Below, piece after piece: positions 1 through 8,085 of a DNA stretch of 64,000 nucleotides (the first letter of the stretch is position 1; each line of letters starts with the position of its first letter). The notes beneath the pieces were generated by a model. The model was not told where the DNA came from and ran no database searches. It saw only the letters and a list, made by a program, of their open reading frames with translations. This stretch comes from Alphaproteobacteria bacterium (GTDB taxonomy: Bacteria > Pseudomonadota > Alphaproteobacteria > CACIAM-22H2). The position numbers and the translations under genes are program-made. The DNA lies in the NCBI GenBank assembly GCA_016124335.1, contig WGNX01000004.1, positions 394,418 through 458,417 on the forward strand, written 5' to 3'.

Positions 1-1915
1 AAGCCAGGGCTACGAAGGCCTGACGATCCTGCCCGTCCCGCTCGACCACAAGTCGGTCGTGGACAAGTCGCTCGTCGATGCGGCGCGCCGTTCGTGGGAC
101 CAGGCGCTGGAGCTTGGCGTGGCGCACGGTTATCGCAACGCGCAGGCCACCGTCGTCGCCCCCACGGGCACGATCGGCCTCATCATGGACTGCGACACGA
201 CGGGCATCGAGCCCGACTTCGCGCTCGTGAAGTTCAAGAAGCTCGCCGGCGGCGGCTACTTCAAGATCATCAACCGCGTCGTGCCGGTGGGCCTCGCCAC
301 GCTGGGCTACACCAAGGCGCAGATCGACGACATCGTCGACTACGCGGTGGGCCACGGCACGCTCAAGGGCTCCAACGCCGTCAGCCTCGAGGCGCTGCGC
401 GCCAAGGGCTTCGGAAGCGCGCAGATCGACGCGGTCGAAAACGCGATCAAGTCGGCCTTCGACATCAAGTTCGCCTTCAACAAGTGGACGCTGGGCGAGG
501 CCTTCTGCCTCGACACGCTGAAGCTGACCAAGGCGCAGCTCGAGGATCCAGCACTCGACCTGCTCGCGGCGATCGGCTTTGCCAAGGCCGAGATCGACGC
601 GGCGAACGTCTACTGCACGGGCTCGATGACGCTGGAAGGCGCCCCGCACCTGAAGGAAGAGCACCTGTCGGTGTTCGACTGCGCCAATCCGTGCGGGCGC
701 ACCGGCAAGCGCTACCTGTCGGTCGACAGCCACATCCGCATGATGGCGGCCGCCCAGCCCTTCATCTCGGGCGCCATCTCCAAGACGATCAACATGCCCA
801 ACCTCGCCACGGTCGAGGACTGCAAGGACGCCTACCTGCTGTCCTGGCGCCTCTGCCTCAAGGCGAACGCGCTCTACCGCGACGGCTCGAAACTCTCCCA
901 GCCGCTCGCCTCGATCGTGGGCGAAGACATCGACCTGCACGAGGAGGTCGAGGAAATCGCCGCGGCCCCGGCGCAGGCCAAGGTCGAACGCGTGGTCGAG
1001 CGCATCGTCGAGCGCGTGACGGAAGCCGCCAAGCGCGACCGCCTGCCCAACCGCCGCAAGGGCTACACCCAGAAGGCGATGGTCGGCGGCCACAAGGTCT
1101 ATCTGCGCACCGGCGAATACGAGAACGGCCAGATCGGCGAACTGTTCATCGACATGCACAAGGAAGGTGCGGCCTTCCGCAGCCTGATGAACAACTTCGC
1201 CATCGCGGTCTCGATCGGCCTGCAGTACGGCGTGCCGCTGGAAGAGTACGTGGAGGCCTTCACCTTCACGCGCTTCGAGCCCAACGGCATCGTCCAGGGC
1301 AACGAGACGATCAAGAACGCGACCTCGATCCTCGACTACATCTTCCGCGAACTCGCGATCTCCTATCTCGGCCGCGACGACCTCGCGCACGTGGTCAAGG
1401 AAGACCTCGAGCCCGACGCGATGGGCAAGGGCGAACGCTCCACGCTGTCGGGCGAAGGCTCGGCTGCGGCGGCCGCCGCCCTCGATGCGGTCAAGAAGGT
1501 CGCCTCGACCGGCTTCGTACGCCAGCGCTTCAAGGTGCTGCCGGGCGGTACGGGCGGGCGGCCGGTTGCCACGGCTTTCGCGGGCGATGTCGCCCTGCTC
1601 GAAGCCGAAGCCGACACGGACGTTGCGGTCGCGACGGTGGCAGTGGGCGAACAGAGCGTGGAGATCGAGGCTTCGGCCACGACGACCGAAGCGGGCCGCC
1701 AGCCCATCGGCTTCGCGATCGAGGCGGTCGCCACCGCGATGAACGCCGCCCTCTCGGCCCCGGCGCCCGCCGCCGGCAAGACCGAGAAGATCCGCGAAGC
1801 CCGCATGAAGGGCTATACGGGCGACGCGTGCGAAAGCTGCGGCTCGATGGCGATGGTGCGCAACGGCACCTGCACCAAGTGCATCGATTGCGGCTCCACG
1901 AGCGGTTGCTCGTAA
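1..1915 (+). CDS. nrdJ: Vitamin B12-dependent (class II) ribonucleotide reductase, C-terminal part
   Basis: Reduces ribonucleotides to deoxyribonucleotides using adenosylcobalamin, independently of oxygen. The frame is already open at base 2 with no start, so the N-terminal half lies upstream of the window; about 637 residues are visible. Recognisable parts are the reductase barrel tail ([19 protein letters not shown], then [14 protein letters not shown]), a TSCPD-type segment ([21 protein letters not shown]), a low-complexity Ala/Val/Thr linker, and a C-terminal Cys cluster ([18 protein letters not shown]) that in this family shuttles reducing equivalents. A strong hairpin follows the stop. 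No cobalamin riboswitch can be judged because the 5' end is outside. Family assignment is firm. Confidence 0.95.
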   Translation, partial: SQGYEGLTILPVPLDHKSVVDKSLVDAARRSWDQALELGVAHGYRNAQATVVAPTGTIGLIMDCDTTGIEPDFALVKFKKLAGGGYFKIINRVVPVGLATLGYTKAQIDDIVDYAVGHGTLKGSNAVSLEALRAKGFGSAQIDAVENAIKSAFDIKFAFNKWTLGEAFCLDTLKLTKAQLEDPALDLLAAIGFAKAEIDAANVYCTGSMTLEGAPHLKEEHLSVFDCANPCGRTGKRYLSVDSHIRMMAAAQPFISGAISKTINMPNLATVEDCKDAYLLSWRLCLKANALYRDGSKLSQPLASIVGEDIDLHEEVEEIAAAPAQAKVERVVERIVERVTEAAKRDRLPNRRKGYTQKAMVGGHKVYLRTGEYENGQIGELFIDMHKEGAAFRSLMNNFAIAVSIGLQYGVPLEEYVEAFTFTRFEPNGIVQGNETIKNATSILDYIFRELAISYLGRDDLAHVVKEDLEPDAMGKGERSTLSGEGSAAAAAALDAVKKVASTGFVRQRFKVLPGGTGGRPVATAFAGDVALLEAEADTDVAVATVAVGEQSVEIEASATTTEAGRQPIGFAIEAVATAMNAALSAPAPAAGKTEKIREARMKGYTGDACESCGSMAMVRNGTCTKCIDCGSTSGCS

Positions 1916-1922
1916 ATAACAA

Positions 1923-1956
1923 GGCGGCGCTCGTGCTGCACGGCATGAGCGCCGCC
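1923..1956 (+). terminator. Hairpin behind nrdJ
   Basis: GGCGGCGCTC (1923-1932) pairs perfectly with GAGCGCCGCC (1947-1956) across a 14-nt loop, 7 bases after the nrdJ stop. There is no clear U tract, so it may act as a weak or Rho-assisted terminator or as an mRNA 3' stabiliser. Confidence 0.6.
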
Positions 1957-2148
1957 ACTCGACGAATTTCTCAATTGAGTGTTTGAGATTTGAGTTTCGG
2001 ACTACGGCTTCGGAAGCTGGACGATGGTTGACTAAGCGGGCAGTGCGGAACTCGCCGCAGCCCAATTGCAATCATCGATCCAGGCAACCGACCGAGCCGC
2101 AAAAGAAAAGCAGACGTGGCCCAAACCGCGCCTGCCTCAAGGAGATAG

Positions 2149-2271
2149 TTGTCGCGCAAGTCTGGTGACGCGAAGAATGGGCAGTTTATACCTGTCGATG
2201 AAGCGCGCCGCCGCCCGTCGACTACTGTGGTGGAGCGCGTGCCAAAGCCCGGCTACGGCGACACCAAGTAG
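2149..2271 (+). CDS. Small conserved protein, 40 aa, TTG start
   Basis: A short gene that standard length cut-offs miss. An AAGGAGA ribosome binding site (2139-2145) sits just before TTG at 2149; an in-frame TAG at 2146 rules out an earlier start. The product carries DAKNGQFIPVDEARRRP, then TTVVE, and ends GYGDTK. I recall this K-N-G-Q-F ... T-T-V-V-E pattern from small conserved proteobacterial proteins of unknown function that are often wrongly named transporters. It has no membrane segment and is basic. A rho-independent terminator lies 35 bp downstream, which fits a monocistronic gene. Function unknown. Confidence 0.6.
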   Translation: MSRKSGDAKNGQFIPVDEARRRPSTTVVERVPKPGYGDTK

Positions 2272-2305
2272 TGGTTGGTTGACCTAGACTTAAAATAAGT
2301 CGCGG

Positions 2306-2337
2306 AAGGGCTGGTCTTGAGACCGGCCCTTTTCGTT
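2306..2337 (+). terminator. Rho-independent terminator
   Basis: AAGGGC-T-GGTCT pairs with AGACC-G-GCCCTT around a 2-nt loop (2306-2331), and TTCGTTT follows. It ends the small gene at 2149-2271. Its 3' half is part of a 20-bp direct repeat. On the minus strand it could also stop higBA transcription. Confidence 0.8.
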
Positions 2338-2341
2338 TGGC
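2322..2341. repeat. 20-bp direct repeat, left copy, flanking higBA
   Basis: ACCGGCCCTTTTCGTTTGGC is identical to 2973-2992. The bases next to both copies differ, so the match is exactly 20 bp. The two copies bracket the higBA unit, with a 651-bp repeat period. The left copy is the functional arm of the terminator. Confidence 0.9.
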
Positions 2342-2342
2342 C

Positions 2343-2642
2343 TCACGCCACCGCGCGTCGCGGCGGCACCGGCGCTATCTTGAGGCCGCGCAGACGCTTC
2401 TCGGCCTGCCAGAGGTCGTGGTCGGCCTGCTGGCGTACCCATACCTCCGCGTCGCCGCCGAAGGCTTTCGACAGGCGCACGGCCGTGTCGGCCGAGATCG
2501 GTGCGTGGCCGTGAACGATCTGCGAAAGGTGCTTGCGGCTGACGCCGAGAATACGTGCCGCCGCCGAAACCGACAGGCCAAGCGGATCGAGGCACAGGCT
2601 GCGGACGGAAAGGCCGGGATGGGGCGGGTTGTGCATGCGCAT
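2343..2642 (-). CDS. higA: HigA-family antitoxin (XRE-type HTH)
   Basis: Antitoxin that binds HigB and represses its own operon. The 99-aa product begins [10 protein letters not shown], the usual start of HigA antitoxins, followed by an HTH region ([22 protein letters not shown]) and the HigA tail [14 protein letters not shown] ... [15 protein letters not shown] chose ATG at 2642; a second ATG two codons later is possible. It lies 14 bp downstream of higB. The toxin-first order is typical of higBA and unlike most toxin-antitoxin operons. The whole unit sits between 20-bp direct repeats. Confidence 0.93.
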   Translation of the reverse strand: MRMHNPPHPGLSVRSLCLDPLGLSVSAAARILGVSRKHLSQIVHGHAPISADTAVRLSKAFGGDAEVWVRQQADHDLWQAEKRLRGLKIAPVPPRRAVA

Positions 2643-2656
2643 GGCAATCGCTCCGG

Positions 2657-2935
2657 TCAGTGATAGTCGACGAAATCGACGTCGATCGCGTCGGTGCCCG
2701 CAAAACGGAAGACGATCCGCCAATTCCCGGACACGACGACAGCCCAAATCCCCTTCATCGCTCCCTTCAGCGGATGCAGGCGCAGACCGGGCAGATCCAT
2801 GTCGGCCGGCGTCCGGCTCCACTGAAGGCGGTGGAGTATGACGCCGATCCGTTCACGTCTGTCCGCCGGGATACCGCGCGCATCGCCGGTGTCGAAGAAT
2901 TTCCGTAAGCCCTTGTGGCGGAAGCTTCGGATCAT
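2657..2935 (-). CDS. higB: HigB-family toxin (RelE/ParE fold)
   Basis: Ribosome-dependent mRNA-interferase toxin of the HigB family, 92 aa and full length. It starts [22 protein letters not shown] and carries the conserved core [11 protein letters not shown], then [15 protein letters not shown] and DVDFVDYH. The basic residues and the final His correspond to the RelE-superfamily active surface. It is the first gene of higBA. A candidate promoter (TTGAGT, 17-nt spacer, TAGGTT; 2973-2945) places transcription within a few bases of the ATG, so the message would be nearly leaderless. Confidence 0.92.
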   Translation of the reverse strand: MIRSFRHKGLRKFFDTGDARGIPADRRERIGVILHRLQWSRTPADMDLPGLRLHPLKGAMKGIWAVVVSGNWRIVFRFAGTDAIDVDFVDYH

Positions 2936-2941
2936 CCGTCA

Positions 2942-2960
2942 TGTAACCTATCAGGTAACA
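2942..2960 (-). promoter_or_regulatory. Candidate HigA operator over the higBA -10 region
   Basis: TGTAACCTATCAGGTAACA is an imperfect palindrome (TGTnACCT-N3-AGGTnACA) 6 bp upstream of the higB start. It overlaps the predicted -10 (2945-2950). The -35-like TTGAGT lies at 2968-2973 with a 17-nt spacer. The position fits autorepression by HigA; binding itself is inferred. Confidence 0.5.
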
Positions 2961-2972
2961 CTTCTGGACTCA

Positions 2973-2992
2973 ACCGGCCCTTTTCGTTTGGC
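2973..2992. repeat. 20-bp direct repeat, right copy, flanking higBA
   Basis: Exact second copy of 2322-2341. Here it is not preceded by the 5' arm of the terminator, so it looks like the duplicated or recombined end of the higBA unit rather than a second working terminator. Confidence 0.9.
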
Positions 2993-3050
2993 ACGGCGCT
3001 CGCTAAGTTCGCCCTACAATGGTGTCAGGCGAACGGCGTATTTCCCCCAC

Positions 3051-4151
3051 ATGACTGCAGTAAATCCCCATCTCAACGTCGGGCGCGGCGACGACCGCGC
3101 GATGCGCGAAATGCTCCGTTATGCGGCCGAGGGTGTCGAAGGCGTGCTGATGCGCCAGGTGCCGGGCAAGGAGTCCGAACTCGACCGCGAGATCTACGAG
3201 GATATCGAGAAGAACGGCTGTTTCCGCTTCAAGGAAGCCACCGGCGCCTTCGACAACGAGCCGATCAGCTTCGACGTGCGCATGGGCCGCCTCGACGTGG
3301 CGACCAACATCCCCGCCGGCAAGGAGGGGGCCGGCGTGCAGATCGTGCGCTCGGGCAGCGAGATGGCGCTGATGAAGGACAACGACCCCGGCTCGCAATA
3401 TAACCGCCGGGTCGTCGAGATCGTCTCGCAGGTGCTGGGGCTTGGCGTGATCGAGGAAGTCACGCTCGGCCAGCCGCTGCCGCCCAGCGCGCTTCTCTAT
3501 CTGCGCCCGCTGCCCGTGCCCGAGGAATCGTGCGAACGCTTCGTCGAGAAGATCCTCGGCGCGTTGAAGCGCTACAAGCCGCAGGCCATCCGCGACAAGA
3601 AGATGTTCGACGCGACCTACGTGAAGCTGGTCGACCGCATGTTCCGTTCGGGCATCGAGGCATCCCGCATGACGCCCGACCGACTGCAGGCGACCATCCT
3701 CCAGGAAACGCTGCGCGCGATGGTGAAGGTCGAGATCTGGCGCAAGCTGTGGCGCTGGGCGATCGACACGGCCCTCAAGGTCGGCGAGCTGCGCACGATC
3801 CAGGCGATCCTGCTGGACCAGGACCTGACCAAGCAGGTCCGCGATCTCGAGGAAGCGATCAAGCGCGCGGGCAAGATCATCGGCAACTACGCGGCCAACG
3901 GCGAAGCGCTCTACGAGCGCGCCGTGCGCGGCGACGATTTCTATGTCGAGGCGATGCCGGCCATCATCTACATCCGCGACGCGCGCACGACGGTGGAGGA
4001 GATGTTCGGCTTCGTCGCGGAGTGGTCGACGATCCCCGGCCGCATCCCGAAAATGGGCTCGATCAAGATGGCCGCCGACACGCTGAAACCGCAGCTGCCG
4101 GTCATCAAGGAAATCATGAAGATGCCCGTCCCCCGCGCGGTGGCGGGTTAG
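3051..4151 (+). CDS. Conserved protein of unknown function, 366 aa
   Basis: I do not recognise a family. I start it at ATG 3051 (MTAVNPHLNVGRGDDRAM); the frame stays open upstream to about 2838, but that part lies over higB and is not protein-like. There is no signal peptide or membrane segment. An acidic N-terminal third (GKESELDREIYEDIEKNGCFRF; FDVRMGRLDVATNIPAGKEG) leads to a long, mainly helical region with many Lys, Arg and Glu (KVEIWRKLWRWAIDTALK; VRDLEEAIKRAGKIIGNYA) and a Pro-ending tail. Codon use matches the neighbours. It ends 6 bp from the convergent gene at 4158. It looks like a soluble cytoplasmic protein; function open. Confidence 0.7.
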   Translation: MTAVNPHLNVGRGDDRAMREMLRYAAEGVEGVLMRQVPGKESELDREIYEDIEKNGCFRFKEATGAFDNEPISFDVRMGRLDVATNIPAGKEGAGVQIVRSGSEMALMKDNDPGSQYNRRVVEIVSQVLGLGVIEEVTLGQPLPPSALLYLRPLPVPEESCERFVEKILGALKRYKPQAIRDKKMFDATYVKLVDRMFRSGIEASRMTPDRLQATILQETLRAMVKVEIWRKLWRWAIDTALKVGELRTIQAILLDQDLTKQVRDLEEAIKRAGKIIGNYAANGEALYERAVRGDDFYVEAMPAIIYIRDARTTVEEMFGFVAEWSTIPGRIPKMGSIKMAADTLKPQLPVIKEIMKMPVPRAVAG

Positions 4152-4157
4152 GTTCGG

Positions 4158-4796
4158 CTAGCGCACGAGGCCGAAGCGCCGCGCCATCGCGACCAGCGCT
4201 TCGCCGGCCACGGGCACGATCTTGCCCGGCGGCGGCTCGAACGTGTCGCGCGGCAGGGCGCCGACGACGGCATTGGCAAACGACCAGTCGAGCGTGCCGG
4301 GCTGGCCCAGCGCCTCGCCCGCCCCCTTGAGCTTCCACAGGATGCCGCGTGCGTCGACCCACGCGAAGCCGTCGAACGACGGATCGCGCGCCGCGCGCGT
4401 CATGCGCAGCTTGGTGGTGGCCTGCCCGGCCACGCGCTCGCTGCCCACCTGCTGGAGCCGGAAACCGTCACCGCGCAGGGCCGCGGGCGAAAGCCCGAAT
4501 CCGCTCAGGTCGGTCTCGAACGTCGCATGCAGGGCCGGCAGCGCCAGCCACGCGCGGTCGAGGTCGAGCCGCGCCACGACCGTCCGCTCGAAACCTTCCA
4601 GCGCCTCATAGCGCAACGCGTTGCGCGAGCGCCAGATGCGTGCGGTCTCCGGTTTCTTGCCGTCCCCCGGAACCGAAAAAGTGCCGTCAATCCGGTAATC
4701 GACCTGCGGGGCAAACGGCGAAGGACCGCGCCCCTGCCCGAAGGCCGGTGCGGCGACCAACGCCGAAAGGCCGGCGAGAAGTTCGCGACGGAGCAT
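4158..4796 (-). CDS. Exported protein, possibly LolA-like beta fold
   Basis: 212 aa with an N-terminal export signal (MLRRELLAGLSALVAAPAFG; the twin Arg start and AxA-like end suggest Tat or Sec). The mature part alternates short strands and keeps the pattern RIDGTFSVPGDGKKPETARIW ... LRYE ... VVARLDLDRAWLALP, which recalls periplasmic proteins that measure or carry lipid on an open beta sheet (LolA/LppX-like or DUF4412-like). That similarity is by pattern only. It is transcribed toward the 366-aa gene and divergently from ridA. Probably periplasmic. Confidence 0.65.
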   Translation of the reverse strand: MLRRELLAGLSALVAAPAFGQGRGPSPFAPQVDYRIDGTFSVPGDGKKPETARIWRSRNALRYEALEGFERTVVARLDLDRAWLALPALHATFETDLSGFGLSPAALRGDGFRLQQVGSERVAGQATTKLRMTRAARDPSFDGFAWVDARGILWKLKGAGEALGQPGTLDWSFANAVVGALPRDTFEPPPGKIVPVAGEALVAMARRFGLVR

Positions 4797-4913
4797 AGGT
4801 CCCTATAGGCTCGGAAAATGGCGGCGGCAAGGCGGCGTGCGCGTCTGGTTTCCGCACGCCCGGTCGGCTAGTCTCGTCTCTGGCCCCACAAGACCCACAG
4901 GACGGACGATTCC

Positions 4914-5381
4914 ATGCCCGGAAAGATCGACGCGCGCCTCAAATCCCTCGGCATCGAGCTGCCGCCCACGGCCCCGCCGGCGGGCAACTACGTTGCCTAT
5001 GTCGTTTCCGGCAAGCTGGTGTTCGTCGCCGGCCAGATCACGCTCAAGGACGGCAAGCCGCAATTCCTGGGCAAGCTCGGCAAGGATTTCGGCATCGAGG
5101 AAGGCCAGCAGGCGGCCCGCCTGTGCGCCATCAACATCGTCGCCCAGCTCAAGGCTGCGTGCGGCGGCGATCTCGACCGCGTCGTGCGCATCGTCAAGCT
5201 CGGCGGCTTCGTCAACTGCACGCCCGAATTCACCGACCAGCCCAAGGTCGTCAACGGCGCCTCCGACCTGATCGTCGAGATCTTCGGCGAGGCGGGCAAG
5301 CACGCGCGCGCGGCCGTGGGGGCGCCCTCGCTGCCGTTGGGCGTGGCGGTGGAGATCGACGCGATCGCGGAGATCGCCTGA
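4914..5381 (+). CDS. RidA family protein (UK114-like)
   Basis: Members of this family hydrolyse reactive enamines and imines from PLP enzymes. The 155-aa product is longer than classical RidA (about 130 aa) through an N-terminal extension (MPGKIDARLKSLGIELPP). The trimer core is clear: LVFVAGQITLKDG, CAINIVAQLKAACGGDLDRV, and the C-terminal KHARAAVGAPSLPLGVAVEI. That last motif keeps the family Arg and the final Glu, so deaminase activity is plausible. It is followed after 4 bp by the FemAB-like gene, so the two are probably one transcript. Confidence 0.9.
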   Translation: MPGKIDARLKSLGIELPPTAPPAGNYVAYVVSGKLVFVAGQITLKDGKPQFLGKLGKDFGIEEGQQAARLCAINIVAQLKAACGGDLDRVVRIVKLGGFVNCTPEFTDQPKVVNGASDLIVEIFGEAGKHARAAVGAPSLPLGVAVEIDAIAEIA

Positions 5382-5385
5382 GACG

Positions 5386-6549
5386 ATGCCCGACGGCGCC
5401 CCGTCGCTGACCATCGAGACGGTCGACAGCCTTCGCGGCGTCGCGACGGCCGAGTGGGATGCGTGCGCGGGCGCCGACAATCCGTTCGTCAGCTACGCGT
5501 TCCTCGATGCGATCGAGCGGTCGGGCTCCGGCACGGCGGAAACCGGCTGGGGGCCGCGCCACCTGCTGGCGCGCGATTCCGGCGGCACGCTGCTGGGCGC
5601 CGTGCCGATGTATCTCAAGGGCCATTCCTACGGCGAATATGTCTTCGACCATAGCTGGGCCGAGGCCTACCGCCGTGCGGGCGGGCGCTATTACCCGAAG
5701 CTTCAGGCGTGCGTGCCCTTCACGCCCGTGCCCGGCCCGCGCCTTCTCGCCCGCCCCGGCCCGTTCGCCGACTCGGTACGCGCCGCACTCGCCGACACGC
5801 TTGCCTCGCTGCCCAAGCGGCTCGGCGTTTCCTCGCTGCACGTCACCTTCTGCCAGGCGGACGAGGCCGAGATGCTGGAAGATTCCGGCATGGTGCTGCG
5901 GCAGGGCTTCCAGTTCCACTGGACAAATCCCGGCTATCCCGACTTCGAGGCGTTCCTCGGCACCCTGTCGCACAGCCGCCGCAAGTCGATCCGCAAGGAG
6001 CGCCGAGAAGTTGCCGACCAGGGCATCGAGCATGTGCGCCTGACGGGACAGGACATCACGGCCGAGCACTGGGACGCGTTCTTCGGCTTCTATATCTCGA
6101 CGTCCGACCGCAAATGGGGCAGCCCGTACCTGACGCGCGAATTCTTCGACATGATCGGCGCGGTCATGGCCGAGAAGATCCTGCTCGTCATGGCGCGGCG
6201 CGAGGGAAACTGGATTGCCGGTGCGCTCAACCTGATCGGTGCCGACACGCTCTACGGCCGCAACTGGGGTTGCAGCGAGGACCACCGCTTCCTGCATTTC
6301 GAGACCTGCTACTATCAGGCGCTCGAATTCGCGATCGAACGCGGGCTTGCGCGCGTGGAAGCCGGCGCGCAGGGCGAACACAAGCTTCAGCGCGGCTACA
6401 TGCCCGTTCCGGTCTGGAGCGCGCATTCGATGCGCGAGGAAGGCTTCCGCACGGCGGTGGCCGAATTCTGCAAGCGCGAGGCCGAGGCGGTCGCCGGCCA
6501 CATCGCCGAACTGGCGGCCGAAGGCCCGTTCAAGTCGAAGCCGCTTTGA
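5386..6549 (+). CDS. FemAB-like GNAT protein (DUF482 / PF04339)
   Basis: 387 aa, full length for the DUF482 family, which has a GNAT-like fold and is often labelled peptidoglycan biosynthesis protein although its substrate is unknown. Signature segments are SYAFLDAIERSGS near residue 40, YLKGHSYGEYVFDHSWAEAY, RAGGRYYPKLQACVPFTPV, SRRKSIRKERREV in the centre, and the C-terminal GRNWGCSEDHRFLHFETCYY and GAQGEHKLQRGY. No signal peptide. It directly follows ridA, and its last 20 bp overlap the convergent gene at 6530. Confidence 0.88.
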   Translation: MPDGAPSLTIETVDSLRGVATAEWDACAGADNPFVSYAFLDAIERSGSGTAETGWGPRHLLARDSGGTLLGAVPMYLKGHSYGEYVFDHSWAEAYRRAGGRYYPKLQACVPFTPVPGPRLLARPGPFADSVRAALADTLASLPKRLGVSSLHVTFCQADEAEMLEDSGMVLRQGFQFHWTNPGYPDFEAFLGTLSHSRRKSIRKERREVADQGIEHVRLTGQDITAEHWDAFFGFYISTSDRKWGSPYLTREFFDMIGAVMAEKILLVMARREGNWIAGALNLIGADTLYGRNWGCSEDHRFLHFETCYYQALEFAIERGLARVEAGAQGEHKLQRGYMPVPVWSAHSMREEGFRTAVAEFCKREAEAVAGHIAELAAEGPFKSKPL

Positions 6550-6979
6550 CTTCCGGGGATTCGGGATTGGCCGCGGCGGCCTCGGCCGCCTTCTTGCGCG
6601 CCATGAATTCGCTCTTCATCTCCGCGACCACGGCCTTCTCGGTCGTGTTGCGCAGGTTGGCGACGAACATCCGCAGCAGCGCGCGGATGAACGGATCGGC
6701 CTCCTTGAGCTTCAGCTGGAACTGCTCGACCGAGATCATCAGGACGGTCACGTCCGACGTGGCGACCGCATCGGCCATGCGCGTCTTGCCGTCGATCAGC
6801 GCCATCTCGCCGAAGATCTCGCCCGCAGCCAGCGTCGCGATGACGTGGCGCTGGTCGGCCACAGGTCGGACGATGTCGACCGTTCCGGACTGGATCACAT
6901 AGGCCATGTCGCCAGGGTCGCCCTTCTTGAAGATCGACTTGCCGGCGCGGATCAGCTTGCGCGGTAGAATCTGTGACAT
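6530..6979 (-). CDS. Cyclic nucleotide-binding domain protein (Crp-like, no HTH)
   Basis: 149 aa, essentially one cNMP-binding domain: FKKGDPGDMAYVIQSGTVDIV for the first beta roll, then IFGEMALIDGKTRMADA, a phosphate-binding cassette that keeps the Glu and Arg needed for cAMP or cGMP, then a helix (FIRALLRMFVANLRNTTEK). There is no DNA-binding domain; the tail is a short Ala/Lys/Glu-rich helix. It is likely a cytoplasmic sensor acting through a partner. Its 3' end overlaps the convergent FemAB-like gene by 20 bp, and it lies 12 bp downstream of the CaiB-like gene. Confidence 0.88.
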   Translation of the reverse strand: MSQILPRKLIRAGKSIFKKGDPGDMAYVIQSGTVDIVRPVADQRHVIATLAAGEIFGEMALIDGKTRMADAVATSDVTVLMISVEQFQLKLKEADPFIRALLRMFVANLRNTTEKAVVAEMKSEFMARKKAAEAAAANPESPEVKAAST

Positions 6980-6991
6980 CCAACAATGGTA

Positions 6992-8065
6992 TCACAGTCT
7001 CCAATCTTCACGAACAGATGCCACCGTGGCGTGAATTGCGGCGGGCCTTTCCTTCGGCGGGGCGCCATCGAGCCATGCCGGGAAGCGCCCGAGCGTGCCG
7101 CGATTCGCGATTTGCGGATGCCCGGCCATTTCGCCCGGCTCGAGCACGACCGCAAAGCAGCAATCGACGCCGCCCAGCAGGCCTTCCCATTCGGCGCGCG
7201 TCCGGGTGCGAAACAGGGTTTCCAGTTCGCCGGTCAGCGCCGTCTGCGGCAACGGCTCCGCCTGCCGCGAGATCCAGTCGTTCCGGCCGACGGCGGTGCA
7301 GAAGTTCGCCCAGAATTTCGGCTCGATCGCGCCCAGCGTGACGTGGCCATCGGCACACGCATAGACCCGGTAGAACGCCGCACCGCCATTGAGAAGGCCC
7401 GCCTCGCGGGCCTGCGCGAAGCCCGGCCGGCCGTGCTGGGCGACGAGCGGGCCCTGCCAGCCGGCAACCGTATCGGCAAGGCTTGCGTCGACGTAGGCAC
7501 CCTTCCCGCTCACCGAGCGCCCGACAAGGGCCGCGCATGCCGCGAAGGCGGCAAACTGCGCGCTCGCGAAATCGGCGGTCGGCGGATGGGCGATCTGCGG
7601 CGCCTCCTTCGTGCCCGACGCCCACAGGCCGCCGGCCGTGGCCATGTAGTTGAGGTCATGGCCCGCGCGCAGCCGCCACGGGCCGGTCTGCCCGTAGCCT
7701 GACAGCGCCACGTGGACGAGACGCGCATTGAGCGCCTCAAGCCGGTCGCGGCCGAAGCCGAGCCGGTCGAGCGTGCCCGGCCGGTAGGATTCGATCAGCA
7801 CGTCCGCATGCGGCAGCAGTTCGGCCAGCAGCGCCGATCCGTCGGCGGATTTCAGGTCGAGTTCGAGGACGGTCTTGCCGCCGTTCATCGCCTTCCACAG
7901 CGGCGAGATGCCGTCGGCATCGCGGGGGCCGAGGCCGCGCATCGGATCGCCGCCCGGCGGCTCGACCTTCAGCACCCGCGCGCCGAGGTCGGCAAGCAGC
8001 AGGCTCGCGTAGGGACCGGGAATATACTGGGAAAGATCGAGGACGCGGATTCCGGCGAGAAGCAC
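6992..8065 (-). CDS. CaiB/BaiF CoA-transferase family protein, alpha-methylacyl-CoA racemase-like
   Basis: 357 aa with a GTG start at 8065, 20 bp after the clpA stop; no ATG lies between. The N-terminus LLAGIRVLDLSQYIPGPYASLLLADLGARVLKVEPPGGDPMR is the family signature. AGHDLNYMATAGGLW and PPTADFASAQF align with the His and Asp active-site pair of alpha-methylacyl-CoA racemases, so isomerisation of a 2-methylacyl-CoA is more likely than CoA transfer. That would fit the branched-chain catabolism elsewhere in the window. Assignment to the racemase branch is inferred from motifs. Confidence 0.9.
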   Translation of the reverse strand: MLLAGIRVLDLSQYIPGPYASLLLADLGARVLKVEPPGGDPMRGLGPRDADGISPLWKAMNGGKTVLELDLKSADGSALLAELLPHADVLIESYRPGTLDRLGFGRDRLEALNARLVHVALSGYGQTGPWRLRAGHDLNYMATAGGLWASGTKEAPQIAHPPTADFASAQFAAFAACAALVGRSVSGKGAYVDASLADTVAGWQGPLVAQHGRPGFAQAREAGLLNGGAAFYRVYACADGHVTLGAIEPKFWANFCTAVGRNDWISRQAEPLPQTALTGELETLFRTRTRAEWEGLLGGVDCCFAVVLEPGEMAGHPQIANRGTLGRFPAWLDGAPPKERPAAIHATVASVREDWRL

Positions 8066-8085
8066 CGGAACCCGCGTCCGCGCGT

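Noticed and set aside
2066-2287. A 73-codon frame overlapping the small TTG-start gene
   Set aside because: It has no ribosome binding site and unusual composition; the 40-codon frame has a good site and a conserved-looking product.
2988-3020. TTGGCA ... TACAAT as promoter of the 366-aa gene
   Set aside because: The spacer is 21 nt, too long for a normal promoter, and the -35 would fall in the direct repeat.
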